A stretch of DNA of 64,000 nt from UBA3941 sp002385665 (GCA_050949255.1 JBMNFJ010000012.1:18903-82902); one strand, 5' to 3'; positions 8,333 through 18,048 are shown, counted from the stretch's first letter. Translations and numbers: made by a program. Notes: generated by a model from the sequence alone, not told the origin.

Positions 8333-9622
8333 TTATTTCTTACAAAATCTTCTTAATTCCTCTATATCTATATTCATTTTTATGGTGCCTACAGGCCTGA
8401 TCCCCAGGACGGTGACTGCACCATGACCGAAAATCGGTTCTATCTCTTCTATGTAATCTTTGACCTTCTCCTTGGGCAGAAAAACCTGGATGGTCCCGGC
8501 AAAACCGCCACCGTGAACCCTGCAGGCTCCCTTTCCTATGGTCCCTATAAAATCCTCCGTCAGGGCAAGGGCCAGGGTTACGCCCTGTTCCAATGGACTG
8601 TGGGCGGAATAGCAGTTCTGAAGCCACTTCCAGGAGCTGTTCCCTGATTCCTTGATGAGGGACAGGAACTCTTCAAAATTGTCCTCCTCCAATGCAGCCA
8701 CCTGCCCGGTAACCCGGTGGTCTTCGTTTATAAAATGCATTGCCCTCAGGACTGCCCTGTCGTTAACCTTTTCCCTAAGCATGGGGATGTTGTCCACAAT
8801 CTGCTTCATGGTCAATTCCCTGCAGACCTTTGCACCCAGGGCTTCTGCTACAGCCTTCATCTCGGCCGGAACCGATGCATAATCATCGGTCAGATCAGCA
8901 TGGCTGCCCCCGGTATCCACTACCAGCAGGCTATATCCCTTGCTGTCAAAGTCAAACTCGATCTTCCTTACCTTCGGGTCACTTGGATCCTCAAAATCCA
9001 TGGTAACAAAGCCACCTACGGCGCATGCCATTTGATCCATCAGGCCGCATGGCTTCCCAAAGTATACGTTCTCCGCATATTGGCCTACCATGGCCAGCAG
9101 TTTTACATCTACCTGTCCATCATTGTAGAGGTGACTTAAGATGGTTCCCAGCAATACCTCAATGGAGGCCGATGAGCTAAGCCCGGATCCCCTAAGGACA
9201 TCGCTGGAGATATATGCGTTAAAGCCCCCGATCTCAAAGCCCAATTCCTTAAACCTTGCAGCAATACCCCTTATTAGTGCATGGGTGGTTTCCCTTTCAT
9301 CTTCCTTTACTTCCAGGTCGCGAATATCCACCTCAAAGACCCCGTCATATCCATGGGAATAAAGGATTATCAATGAATCATCCCTTCTGGCCGCCACCGC
9401 TACCGTATCCATGGTTACTCCGGCTGCCAGCACCCGTCCATGATTGTGATCGGTATGATTGCCCCCTACTTCGGTACGCCCGGGGGTACTGAAGAATTGG
9501 ACATCCTCCTTGCAATCCGGAAATAGTTCGTAGTATCTCTCCAGAACACCTAAGTAACGGTTTATTTGACGCTCAATCGTTTTATCGTCCCGTCCATAGA
9601 GTTCAGCAAATAATCTATCCAT
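8333..9622 (-). CDS. galK: Galactokinase
   Basis: Phosphorylates alpha-D-galactose at C1, the first Leloir step. This GHMP-kinase family protein has 429 residues. The N-terminal signature PGRTEVGGNHTDHNHG is at about residues 48-63, the ATP-binding GSGLSSSAS motif at about 145-153, and a C-terminal GHMP motif HGGGFAGTIQVF follows. It is somewhat longer than typical E. coli-type GalK (~380), with extra N-terminal sequence. AAGGAGG precedes the ATG. It is transcribed divergently from galT, with a repeat-rich 530-base intergenic region between them. Confidence 0.95.
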   Translation of the reverse strand: MDRLFAELYGRDDKTIERQINRYLGVLERYYELFPDCKEDVQFFSTPGRTEVGGNHTDHNHGRVLAAGVTMDTVAVAARRDDSLIILYSHGYDGVFEVDIRDLEVKEDERETTHALIRGIAARFKELGFEIGGFNAYISSDVLRGSGLSSSASIEVLLGTILSHLYNDGQVDVKLLAMVGQYAENVYFGKPCGLMDQMACAVGGFVTMDFEDPSDPKVRKIEFDFDSKGYSLLVVDTGGSHADLTDDYASVPAEMKAVAEALGAKVCRELTMKQIVDNIPMLREKVNDRAVLRAMHFINEDHRVTGQVAALEEDNFEEFLSLIKESGNSSWKWLQNCYSAHSPLEQGVTLALALTEDFIGTIGKGACRVHGGGFAGTIQVFLPKEKVKDYIEEIEPIFGHGAVTVLGIRPVGTIKMNIDIEELRRFCKK

Positions 9623-9696
9623 TCCTTCCTCCTTATATCAAATATTCAGATTCTAAACTAGTTAAATTTACGCATTATACAAGTCAAGAATATATT

Positions 9697-9776
9697 GATA
9701 ATGACTATTACCCGCTCCTTATCGATAATAGCTATTGATCGCTCCTTTCATCATTCGCTTGTCAATAGCTAATTAC
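9697..9776. repeat. Nested palindromic repeats (family B) between galK and galT
   Basis: Overlapping copies of the AATAGCTATTGA/TCAATAGCTATT palindrome occur here. Two CGCTCC motifs lie between them, the complement of the GGAGCG loop at 7661. They appear to be nested or eroded copies of the family at 7640-7681. Galactose-regulator operators could also be in this divergent region, but I see no convincing one. Confidence 0.5.
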
Positions 9777-9837
9777 GGTTGCTGTTACGCATCGTATTTC
9801 CTGTAGTGATATGTAATGCTACTTCACGTATTAGTTC

Positions 9838-9950
9838 TGTCGCTAAGGAGGATGGATTTGTGGAGGTTGCTTCCCGATGTAATTTGGAGGCAGCCGGAAT
9901 AAACCATCCTCCCATCCAAAGACGTAACCTGGCGTTCAATAGCCATTGTT
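9838..9950. repeat. Structured intergenic repeat, copy 1 (family A)
   Basis: An outer arm GGAGGATGGATTTG (about 9847-9860) pairs with AAACCATCCTCC (9900-9911). It encloses a hairpin GGTTGCTTCC/GGAGGCAGCC with loop CGATGTAATTT. The right end reads CAATAGCCATTG. Copies 2 and 3 are at about 14331-14456 and 31904-32030. The stems are preserved partly by compensating or G-U changes, which suggests a selected RNA or DNA fold. Confidence 0.75.
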
Positions 9951-10154
9951 ATCTATTGGTTTTATTATAGCCCTGCCCTCCCATTAATACAATCCCCAGG
10001 TATAATAAAGCTTGTCTGCTAAAACAATAGACATGGAATATTGGTTGAATCAGCCGGATATTGTCGATATAATGGCAATATAGTAAAGTGTACATACTAG
10101 TACCGGGCCATCCCGGGCAGGATATTGATTAATAACCGAAAGGAAGGAATCCCC

Positions 10155-11732
10155 ATGACCAATACCAAGAAGGAAGCCGCCAGGCTGGTTGAACAATTGC
10201 TGGCCTTCGGGCTTCATAACGATATGATAAGAAATGAGGACATGGTTTTTCTACGAAACCAGCTCCTGGATCTATTACAGATACCCGAACCATGGGAAAA
10301 CTCCCAGGATATCTTTGATGGCGGGATACCCCCTACCGCAACCCCTATCTTGGAAAAGCTCCTTGACTACGCGGCAGAGGAAGGTATCCTCCCCGATGAT
10401 ACCCTGGTGTATCGGGATCTGCTGGATACCAGGATTATGGGCATCATTACCCCCCTGCCTTCACAGATAATAGACAGGTTCAATGCAATTAAGGAAAAAA
10501 GCGGGGTCAGGGAAGCCACCGACGATTTCTACAGGCTGTGTCAAAAATCCGATTATATCAGGGTAGACAGGATAGCAAAGAATCTTGAGTGGGACTATGA
10601 AAGCGACTACGGGACCTTGAAGGTCACCATCAACCTGACCAAGCCTGAAAAGGATCCAAGAGAAATAGCAGCTTTGAAAAATGCTCCCCAGGTGGGCTAT
10701 CCCAAATGCCTCCTGTGCCCGGAAAACGTTGGATATGCGGGTCGTGTCAACCACCCTGCCCGGCAAAGCCATAGGACATTGCCGGTAGAGCTGGGAGGGG
10801 AAACCTGGTACTTCCAATACTCCCCTTACGTCTACTATAACCAGCATTGTATAGTCCTCAGTCAGGAGCATGTCCCCATGAAGCTGACCCGTAAGTCCTT
10901 TGAAAGGCTCTTTGACTTTTTAGACCAGTTCCCCCATTACTTCATCGGTTCCAATGCCGATCTTCCCATAGTCGGGGGTTCTATACTCAACCACGACCAT
11001 TTCCAGGGGGGCTACTATACCTTCCCCATGGAGGTATCCCCTGTTGAGTATCCGCTGTATTTAGAGGATCATCCCCAGGTAAAGGCCGGCATACTCAACT
11101 GGCCCATGTCCACCCTGCGGCTTGAATGTGCCGATTCCGAAACCCTGATAGAGCTGGCCCATGGGATACTCAATAAGTGGAGAGGTTATTCCGATCCAGA
11201 GGTTGATATCCTGTCCGAGTCCGTGGACGACAAGGGACAGACCATACCCCACAACACCGTAACCCCCATCGCCCGCATGACTAAAGACGGCCAGTACCAG
11301 CTGGATATAGTGTTCAGAAACAATAGGACCAGTCCCGAATTTCCCCTTGGGATCTTCCATCCCCATCCTGATATCCACCATATCAAGAAGGAGAATATAG
11401 GACTGATCGAAGTGATGGGCCTGTTCATCCTGCCCGGCCGACTGCAGAAGGAACTGTCTGCCATAGAGGAAATATTGACGGGTAAGGATACCCATAAAAT
11501 AGAAGAGCTGGAGTCCGAGGATCATCCCCTGCACCAGCACAGCAAATGGATATATGAATTGATAGAAGTCCACGGAAGGAACAATACCAGGGAGCAGGCC
11601 AAATCCATCCTGGAAAAGGCCGTGGGCAGGAAATGTCAGAGAGTGCTGGAGGACGCCGGCGTATTTAAGCCCACTAAGGAGGGCAGGCAGGCCTTTAACA
11701 GGTTTTTGACCAGTGCGGGGTTCACCCTATAA
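10155..11732 (+). CDS. galT: UDP-glucose--galactose-1-phosphate uridylyltransferase, class II
   Basis: Exchanges the UMP of UDP-glucose onto galactose 1-phosphate. The 525-residue length and sequence are those of the Gram-positive class II enzyme (GalT2), not the ~350-residue class I form. Recognisable segments are NPAR-like contacts around HPARQSHRTLPVELGG, the GGSILNHDHFQGG catalytic region, and GIFHPHPDIHHIKKENIGLIEVMG with its histidine cluster. The reading frame opens earlier at a TTG (10125), but AAAGGAAGGA sits just before the ATG at 10155. No galE is visible nearby. Confidence 0.94.
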   Translation: MTNTKKEAARLVEQLLAFGLHNDMIRNEDMVFLRNQLLDLLQIPEPWENSQDIFDGGIPPTATPILEKLLDYAAEEGILPDDTLVYRDLLDTRIMGIITPLPSQIIDRFNAIKEKSGVREATDDFYRLCQKSDYIRVDRIAKNLEWDYESDYGTLKVTINLTKPEKDPREIAALKNAPQVGYPKCLLCPENVGYAGRVNHPARQSHRTLPVELGGETWYFQYSPYVYYNQHCIVLSQEHVPMKLTRKSFERLFDFLDQFPHYFIGSNADLPIVGGSILNHDHFQGGYYTFPMEVSPVEYPLYLEDHPQVKAGILNWPMSTLRLECADSETLIELAHGILNKWRGYSDPEVDILSESVDDKGQTIPHNTVTPIARMTKDGQYQLDIVFRNNRTSPEFPLGIFHPHPDIHHIKKENIGLIEVMGLFILPGRLQKELSAIEEILTGKDTHKIEELESEDHPLHQHSKWIYELIEVHGRNNTREQAKSILEKAVGRKCQRVLEDAGVFKPTKEGRQAFNRFLTSAGFTL

Positions 11733-11764
11733 CAAAAATGCAGCAACTGTAAATCCGAGGCCTG

Positions 11765-13012
11765 CTAGATATAGCCCGAAATATCCTCCAACAATTGTTT
11801 GGCATCCTGGTAGTTTGGGTTTATTTTAAGGGCCTCTTCCAGGTACTTCTTAGCGTCGGAGAGTCTACCGGTATTGTAGGCCGCCCTTCCGGCGCTAAAC
11901 CATACCTTGTCGGAATTCTTTACCGTCTCAGTTACAAACAGGTAATCTTCCAGGGCCCTTTCATAATCCTCGATAGCCTCGTAGATATTACCCCTGTAGA
12001 AGTAGTAGTTCATCTCCTCGGGATAATAGCCAATGAGCACATTGATTGATTCCAGGGCCTCATCAGTCTGGCCCTTCTGCAAACTGTTGTTGATATCCTC
12101 TATATATACGACTTCGATAAGCTCTTTAGCCCTGGTATCCTTTCGGGCCCTGGCAGAGAGCTTTTCTATATGGTGCTTTGCTTCATCAATCCGGCCTAAT
12201 CTGGCGGCATCCAATGCCCGGTTAAGATGTATGGATGCACCGTACTTTAACCTGCCCCAACCCAGGCCAAGAACGAAGATGAGGATTATAAGGATCCAGG
12301 ATATAATCCTCCTTTTATAATCAGGGTTCCTTTCCCGGTACAATCCCAACGCATTACCCATTAAAAAGCCACCCAGCAGACCGCCTATATGGCCCCAATT
12401 GTCTATTCCGGGCTGGATAAATCCATACAACAGATTTATTCCAATGATCATCAGCAGCCCCGGGCCAAATACCCTTTGGAAGAGGTTTCTCTTTTCCTTC
12501 CTGAAATACAGGAGGGAACCCATAAGCCCAAATATTGCTCCCGAAGCACCTGCAGCATTATTTGGACTTAGGAGATAGCTGAGAAGGCTGCCTACAAGCC
12601 CGGATACCAGGTATACCAGGATGAACTTAAGCCTTCCAAAGAGCCTCTCCACTGCAGGCCCGTATATATACAGGGCATAGGAGTTAAAGAAGAGGTGGGC
12701 AAGCCCTACATGAAGGAACATGGGAGTTAACAATCTCCAATACTCGCCCTGGGCTATCAGCACGTTCACCTTCGCACCGAAATAATACAACTGCTGGCTC
12801 TGGCTCCATCCCATAAAGAAGCCGACCAGGGACATCAGCAACCAGACCCCTATGTTAATAGCCAGTATGGTATAGGTGACGTAAGGAGGCCCGGAACCTA
12901 TTTCGATGTGGTCTCTTCTGGGTTCTCTTCGAGGTTCTTCTGCATCCCATTCCCCTATTATTTCATACTCTCCCTCTATTACGTTCGGGTCCCGCCTCCA
13001 GTCATCATTCAT
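11765..13012 (-). CDS. Rhomboid-family intramembrane serine protease with C-terminal TPRs
   Basis: Likely cleaves transmembrane segments within the cytoplasmic membrane. The order is: an acidic and arginine-rich N-terminal tail (1-45); a six- to seven-helix rhomboid core (about 45-240) with the catalytic serine in AGASGAIFGLMG and the catalytic histidine in WGHIGGLLGGFLMG; then tetratricopeptide repeats (about 275-410, e.g. KVWFSAGRAAYNTGRLSDAK). The HLFFNSYALYIYGPAVE segment of helix 2 is also family-typical. The same rhomboid-TPR arrangement exists in Bacillus GluP. It lies 32 bases downstream of manA. Confidence 0.92.
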   Translation of the reverse strand: MNDDWRRDPNVIEGEYEIIGEWDAEEPRREPRRDHIEIGSGPPYVTYTILAINIGVWLLMSLVGFFMGWSQSQQLYYFGAKVNVLIAQGEYWRLLTPMFLHVGLAHLFFNSYALYIYGPAVERLFGRLKFILVYLVSGLVGSLLSYLLSPNNAAGASGAIFGLMGSLLYFRKEKRNLFQRVFGPGLLMIIGINLLYGFIQPGIDNWGHIGGLLGGFLMGNALGLYRERNPDYKRRIISWILIILIFVLGLGWGRLKYGASIHLNRALDAARLGRIDEAKHHIEKLSARARKDTRAKELIEVVYIEDINNSLQKGQTDEALESINVLIGYYPEEMNYYFYRGNIYEAIEDYERALEDYLFVTETVKNSDKVWFSAGRAAYNTGRLSDAKKYLEEALKINPNYQDAKQLLEDISGYI

Positions 13013-13044
13013 TAATCCTTCTATCCTTTCATATACATGGATTC

Positions 13045-14106
13045 TTAATCAAAAAGTCCTGCAATAGCCTCCATATCCTTACGGGAATAGCCCTTGGCCT
13101 CCAGTACCGAAATTATGTCCTTTTCCCTATCCGGTATATAGGACTTCAGTACGGTGGCGCTCCCCCGGATGGTGTACTCGCCCAAACCGGCGGGTATCAT
13201 GATGGAATCCCCCGCTTTAAAGGGCTGGGAACCGCCATCATAGTCGATAGAGCCCTGGCCTGAGACAATGGTCAGGATATAGAACTTATCCCCCTCGGCC
13301 GTTTCATCCATACCCCGCTCTATTTCCAGCTTTTCCATGGCAAAATAGGGTCCGGCTACAAAATAGGTTTTAAAACCTCCGTCCACATCTACCCTTATAC
13401 CCTTTACCTTTTCACTTGGGTACCGTCCCTCAAAGTCTATTACATCCAGGGCCTTGTCTATGTGGAGTTCCCTTGGATTACCCTCGTCGTCGGTCCTGTT
13501 CCAATCGAAAACTCTGTATGTAGTATCGGAATTCTGCTGGATCTCGCATATCACGATTCCCGACCCGATAGCATGAACCATGCCGGAGGGAATGTACAGG
13601 ACGTCGCCTTCCTCCACCTTCAAAGCGCACAGGTAGGGCTCAACATCGCCCCTTTCGATGGCAGCCCTGAATGCATCGGCATCTACCCCGGGTTTTACCC
13701 CATAATATAGATATGCATCAGGCTCTGCGTCTATTATATACCACATTTCCGTCTTGCCTAACTCCCCATTTTCGTGAAGGGCTGCATATTCATCCCCCGG
13801 ATGAACCTGCACGGAAAGGAGCTGCGAAGCATCCAGTATCTTTATAAGCAAGGGGAATTTCTCTATGTCCTTTTCATCCAGGGCGGTCCCCATAAGCCGC
13901 CGGCCATATTCCTCAATCAGTTCGTCCAGGGCCCTGCCCTTATGCGGGCCATTTGCTATCAAGCTGGTACCATTCTTATGACAGGCCACATCCCAGCTTT
14001 CTCCAATATCATTGGACGGTAGCTGACGGTCGAATATCTGACCAATCCTCTCCCCTCCCCATATTCTGCTTTTATATATAGGTTCAAATAGTAATGGATA
14101 TAACAA
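13045..14106 (-). CDS. manA: Mannose-6-phosphate isomerase, class I
   Basis: Interconverts mannose 6-phosphate and fructose 6-phosphate with a bound zinc. This cupin-fold protein shows EPIYKSRIWGG at the N-terminus, the metal-site region LLIKILDASQLLSVQVHPGDEYA with the QVHP motif, and IPSGMVHAIGSGIVICEIQQNSD, also typical. The frame opens at an ATG at 14148 with no ribosome binding site. A TTG at 14106 lies a few bases after GGGGTGA and gives a start aligned with other ManA proteins, so 14106 is proposed (353 residues). The region upstream holds an AACCCC/GGGGTT hairpin (about 14269-14293) and a structured repeat. Confidence 0.88.
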   Translation of the reverse strand: MLYPLLFEPIYKSRIWGGERIGQIFDRQLPSNDIGESWDVACHKNGTSLIANGPHKGRALDELIEEYGRRLMGTALDEKDIEKFPLLIKILDASQLLSVQVHPGDEYAALHENGELGKTEMWYIIDAEPDAYLYYGVKPGVDADAFRAAIERGDVEPYLCALKVEEGDVLYIPSGMVHAIGSGIVICEIQQNSDTTYRVFDWNRTDDEGNPRELHIDKALDVIDFEGRYPSEKVKGIRVDVDGGFKTYFVAGPYFAMEKLEIERGMDETAEGDKFYILTIVSGQGSIDYDGGSQPFKAGDSIMIPAGLGEYTIRGSATVLKSYIPDREKDIISVLEAKGYSRKDMEAIAGLFD

Positions 14107-14330
14107 AGAATCACCCCAATTTAATATTTGTTCTGCCGCAATCATCATATCCGGGCGGCAAAACAGGGTTACAGGCGGGTTCTCTTACATACGATATATA
14201 TTGTTTCTCCGCCTGTCCTATGAATAACATTATAGGATAGATGTGGTTAAAATAAAAGTGCAAAATTAAACCCCCGTTTTAGGACGAGGGGTTAGGTAAA
14301 CTATATGTTTTGAAATTTGACATATTAATA

Positions 14331-14456
14331 CTGTACCCAGGGAGGATGGATTTGTGAAGGCAGAATAAATAAGGCAGCTTCCCGATATAATCCGGAAGCT
14401 GCCAGAATAAACCTTACTCTAATATAAGATCGCAATTTAGCAATCAATAGCCATTA
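14331..14456. repeat. Structured intergenic repeat, copy 2 (family A)
   Basis: GGAGGATGGATTTG begins at 14341. The central hairpin is a perfect 10-bp stem, GGCAGCTTCC (14373-14382) with GGAAGCTGCC (14394-14403), and the right end reads CAATAGCCATTACC. The outer arm is eroded here (AAACCTTACTC instead of AAACCATCCTCC). Because the hairpin is followed on the minus strand by a T-rich stretch, it could also help to terminate the vanW-like transcript. Confidence 0.75.
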
Positions 14457-14496
14457 CCTAAATAATGAACTACCACATGAGATTCAGTTATATTGA

Positions 14497-16041
14497 TTAA
14501 TCCTCAGCACCGGGATCTTCAGGTTCTGGATCTTTCGGCTTCGGATCCTCCGGCTTAGGATCTTTGGGCTTTGGATCCTCCTGTTTCGGCTTGTCATCCT
14601 TGGGCTTATCGTTCTTGGGTTTATCATCCTTCGGCTTTTCAGGTGCCTGTGCTTCAGGTTTTTTCTTGGTGCCTACCCTCTTAAGCCCCTGAATCCTTCT
14701 GTAGTTGGAAGTTGCCACTTTTTCCCGTTTTATTTCCTTGCCGTCCTTATAGTAGACCTTGTATGATACGGCCTTTATTCCGGCCCGTGATTGGTATTCG
14801 ATCTTCTCTTCACCTTCATACATGGTAGGATCCTCGACGATCTTGTACTCGGGAACATCGGTCCTGCTGACTTCCCAGCTGATAACCTTTATCTCATCGT
14901 ATTCGTCGGACGGTTTCCCGTATATCTCAACGTGGAGCCTTCCACCGGAGATGTATCTGGTTACAAAGATGGGGGTGTCCTTATTGTTCCTAAATTTGAA
15001 ATCCGTGTAAGGGTAGCTTACTGCGGCGTCGGTTCCTATAGGCGTATAGCTGGACTTTATGGAATGGGGTGACCTCTCCACGATCTCCAGATCTGCCCTT
15101 AAGGCCGCTCCGTAAAGGGTGGTGGATGTCTGGCAGTTCCCGCCGCCAGGTGCATCTTCGTACCTATTGCCATCCTTGATTACCGGAGCCTCCCTGTATC
15201 CCTGGGCTGCTCCCCTGGGACCGGTAGCCTCGTTTAATGAGAACACTTCGCCGGGCTCCAGGCGCAGATTATAGTAGGCCTTGGACGACAGTTTTATATT
15301 ATGATTCCTGTTTGAATTATCGTTAAGGGGAGTGGAATAGTATCCAATCCTGGCGGTCCAGGTCTTGACCTCTTCCAGGGTGAGCTTGGGCAATAACTCC
15401 TCTGATACGATGGTAATGGGTGAGAAATCTCCCGCATCTACTCGGGCATGCAGGATCTCCATGGTCTTATCCACCAGAATCCCTATGCCCTTCTTATCCG
15501 GTGTAAAGGAGAACTTCTCCTTTTTGTCAGGGTTGAACTCAATGGTAGCGTCCACGGGCTCCTCATTAATCTCATCGGCGATTGCCTGTACATCATCCTC
15601 CAAGAGGGACACATCATAGGTGAGGGTGGTTTCAAATCTTCTGGGTTCATTGGTTATATTATAGATCTCCTTGAACCTGTCGACGATGGTGCCCTGTCTG
15701 CCAACCAGGAAGGCCTCGTCTACTACCTCCTCTATGTTTATCTGGGCGTTGATATCCTTATAGTCAAACTCCCACGTCTTATCCCCGTGGATCAGGGTTA
15801 TCTTAATCTTATCCAGCTTAGGCTGGTTATGGGTCCTTATAGCATCCAGGGCCTCTTCCCTGGTCATTGTACCCAAGGGGATGCCATCAACTTCGACGCC
15901 TTCATAAAAGGTTGCGACGTTCAAAACTTGATAACCGTATGTAACTGTACCCCCAATAGCTACAATGAATACGGTGAGAAAAAATATGAGGAGAACCTTA
16001 CCCCATATATTCTTCTTTTTAACTCTTGTTCTAGGCTCCAT
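14497..16041 (-). CDS. VanW-family wall protein with G5 domain and charged tail
   Basis: Membrane-anchored, extracytoplasmic protein of unknown exact function. Order: basic N-terminus and one transmembrane helix (about residues 10-35, VLLIFFLTVFIVAIGG); a peptidoglycan-binding-like region (PF12229 type, about 45-230); a VanW domain (about 255-385) with GEVFSLNEATGPRG and PGGGNCQTSTTLYGAAL; a G5-like domain (about 390-465); and a low-complexity tail of Lys-Pro-Asp/Glu repeats (last ~50 residues). The ORF extends upstream, but GGAGGG lies seven bases from the ATG at 16041. The tail may span or bind wall polymers; that is inference. Confidence 0.88.
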   Translation of the reverse strand: MEPRTRVKKKNIWGKVLLIFFLTVFIVAIGGTVTYGYQVLNVATFYEGVEVDGIPLGTMTREEALDAIRTHNQPKLDKIKITLIHGDKTWEFDYKDINAQINIEEVVDEAFLVGRQGTIVDRFKEIYNITNEPRRFETTLTYDVSLLEDDVQAIADEINEEPVDATIEFNPDKKEKFSFTPDKKGIGILVDKTMEILHARVDAGDFSPITIVSEELLPKLTLEEVKTWTARIGYYSTPLNDNSNRNHNIKLSSKAYYNLRLEPGEVFSLNEATGPRGAAQGYREAPVIKDGNRYEDAPGGGNCQTSTTLYGAALRADLEIVERSPHSIKSSYTPIGTDAAVSYPYTDFKFRNNKDTPIFVTRYISGGRLHVEIYGKPSDEYDEIKVISWEVSRTDVPEYKIVEDPTMYEGEEKIEYQSRAGIKAVSYKVYYKDGKEIKREKVATSNYRRIQGLKRVGTKKKPEAQAPEKPKDDKPKNDKPKDDKPKQEDPKPKDPKPEDPKPKDPEPEDPGAED

Positions 16042-16216
16042 CCACATTCCCTCCATCGCACATTCGGTTACCTGTTTATCATAGGTTATGCAAGAAAAAA
16101 TGTAAATAGAATTTCTATTAAAATCCAAAGAATTAAGGGGCTTGAAGTAAAATTGTAACTTAATTAATATTTATTTTAATTACAGTTAATCATCCCGTAA
16201 CAATTAGCACAGCAAA

Positions 16217-16242
16217 ATAAAAAAGCACCCGTTTATGGGTGC
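16217..16242 (-). terminator. Intrinsic terminator of the PRC-barrel gene
   Basis: GCACCC/GGGTGC stem with six-base loop, followed on the minus strand by eight U residues; seven bases beyond the stop codon. Confidence 0.88.
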
Positions 16243-16248
16243 CAAATG

Positions 16249-16956
16249 CTACCTTGTGTTTATGGTCAACTCCATTATTTTGTTTTTATCCTTAACCTTG
16301 TCCAGTATCTCGTTGGTCAGGACCTGACCTTCCTCCAACAGAACGTTGCCTGAACTGTCCAGCACCGTCCTGGTCCCCTTCCGGCCTATCAGAAACTGCC
16401 TTTGCTTCTCTTCAAAGAGCCTTACGCTGCTGGGGACGGAGTTTTTTGTGGGCTTTGGTCTGGGCTCATTCGATACGGGCTCCTTCTCCTCCTGCTTGCC
16501 CTCTTGAAACACCAGGGTCTTGGGACCAAAGGAGATAATTCTGGGGTGTTCTATTATTACGGGACCCCTGGGGCCATCCAGATGGCATTTGCTTATAACC
16601 CCGTCTTCCAAGCCCATATAGAATTCCTTGACCTCCCCGATGTATTGGCCTCTCTCCGTGAATACCCTGGCCTGGCTGACCTCTATTTCCTTTTCAGCCA
16701 GCCTGAGGGCATCCTCGACCTCGGAGAATCTCCTGCAAACCTTCTGGTTCTCGATTGTAACCGCATCGGTACCGATTGAAAGTATATCCTCAAAAGGAAT
16801 CACTATAGCCCCAAGGTACCATTTCTTATCCAATACCAGCAGGTATCTGACCTTGCAGCTGTCGGGATCGATAAGAACGTCCCTTATATCCCCCAGCTCC
16901 ATGGCTCCCTCAATGCTGATCAAGGGCAGTCCTATAATATCCTGTATCTTCTTCAT
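16249..16956 (-). CDS. PRC-barrel domain protein
   Basis: A 235-residue protein with two PRC-barrel-like units. One is at about residues 1-80 (IIGLPLISIEGAMELGDIRDVLIDP) and one at about 90-150 (ARVFTERGQYIGEVKEFYMG). A hydrophilic linker and a C-terminal segment (RTVLDSSGNVLLEEGQVL) follow. PRC barrels occur in RimM and in photosystem reaction-centre subunit H; free-standing clostridial proteins of this type are uncharacterised. Start at 16956 is favoured by GGCGGTG nine bases upstream; the longer ORF start at 16977 has none. It lies downstream of rex and ends in a strong terminator. Confidence 0.85.
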   Translation of the reverse strand: MKKIQDIIGLPLISIEGAMELGDIRDVLIDPDSCKVRYLLVLDKKWYLGAIVIPFEDILSIGTDAVTIENQKVCRRFSEVEDALRLAEKEIEVSQARVFTERGQYIGEVKEFYMGLEDGVISKCHLDGPRGPVIIEHPRIISFGPKTLVFQEGKQEEKEPVSNEPRPKPTKNSVPSSVRLFEEKQRQFLIGRKGTRTVLDSSGNVLLEEGQVLTNEILDKVKDKNKIMELTINTR

Positions 16957-17013
16957 TTTGATTGCACCGCCTAACAATTTCGCTAATCAATTGCTCATAC
17001 AAAACCTTCTGAA

Positions 17014-17658
17014 TCAGGATTCCTGCCGCTCCAGATCGTTCATCTTATAGGACAGGATATACAGGCTGTCGCTCAAATGCACATTTTCTACAACCACGCC
17101 TTCGGGAACCTTCACATCAATGGGGGCAAAGTTCCATATACTCATTATTCCGCTGTCCACCATCTGATCTGCTATTGATTGGGCCTGTTCCCTCGGGGTA
17201 GTAATTACGCCTATTTTGATATCGTTGTCGGCTATATACTCCGGCATGGTTTCAATGTCATATATGGGCACTCCCCTTATGGACATACCTATCAGGCGGG
17301 GGTTGGCATCAAACATGGCTGTTATGTTAAAGCCCTCCCTGACAAACCCGGAGTAGTTGGACAAGGCTTGTCCCACATTCCCTGCCCCTACGATTATGAC
17401 ATTGTATTTCTTATGTAGCCCCAGGATCTTTCTGATCTCGTTGCACAGGTCGCTCACATGGTACCCATACCCCTGCTGGCCGAAACCGCCAAAGCAATTG
17501 AAATCCTGGCGGATTTGGGAGGCCGTCAGGCCCATCCTCTTGCTCAGTTCCTTGGATGAAATCCTCTGTATCCCACTCTTCTCCATATCCTTTAAGTACC
17601 TGTAGTACTTAGGTAGTCTCCTGATTACCGCCTCTGAAACTCTGCTGCTTCTCTGCAT
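17014..17658 (-). CDS. rex: Redox-sensing transcriptional repressor Rex
   Basis: Rex senses the NADH/NAD ratio and represses fermentation and respiration genes. The 214-residue protein has an N-terminal winged helix (RRLPKYYRYL, then SKRMGLTASQIRQDFNCFG). A Rossmann domain follows with NVIIVGAGNVGQALSNY and the domain-swapping C-terminal helix. The upstream frame is open for 31 more codons, but GGGAGGG precedes the ATG at 17658 and the start MQRSSRVSEAVIRRLPKYY fits the family. No clear Rex operator (TTGTGAA-N6-TTCACAA type) was found upstream by eye. Confidence 0.95.
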   Translation of the reverse strand: MQRSSRVSEAVIRRLPKYYRYLKDMEKSGIQRISSKELSKRMGLTASQIRQDFNCFGGFGQQGYGYHVSDLCNEIRKILGLHKKYNVIIVGAGNVGQALSNYSGFVREGFNITAMFDANPRLIGMSIRGVPIYDIETMPEYIADNDIKIGVITTPREQAQSIADQMVDSGIMSIWNFAPIDVKVPEGVVVENVHLSDSLYILSYKMNDLERQES

Positions 17659-18048
17659 ATGCACACCCTCCCTTAATTGCATCAGTATTTTGGTTTTTCG
17701 ATTGTCCGTCCTACATTTATCCTTAAATATATCAGGGAGCCTGACTACCACTTTCGTTTTTGATGGTTTTCTGCTATCATTAAAATTATATCGGATCCCT
17801 TAATCTCGATCCAAAGGCTTTGGCCCTGCCGGGCATTAAGCTCTTTCTGCCTTCATATGTTATCGAAAATGTATTCCCTATGGATAAGTCCTTTTCGTAA
17901 CATATCTGATTATATCACAAAAAGCATATAATTAGACTGTTTATATAAAACCAGGTGCCAATTTTTGCCCTGGATACTGCCAAAATTGATGATCGGTATT
18001 GGGTATGTCCCTTAAACAATTTCTTTCTATAGAATCGGGAGGTCAAAT
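17659..18048. other. Divergent intergenic region between rex and the ABC-F gene
   Basis: This 390-base stretch has no ORF I would defend. A CCAGG/CCTGG hairpin (17951-17955 with 17969-17973) lies about 75 bases before the ABC-F start. ABC-F genes are often controlled by leader hairpins, so it may be an attenuator, but no leader peptide or terminator pair was resolved. Confidence 0.4.

Noticed and set aside
14373..14403. Plain intrinsic terminator of the VanW-like gene
   Set aside because: The stem belongs to a repeat family also found where no gene ends; it may terminate but that is not its defining feature.
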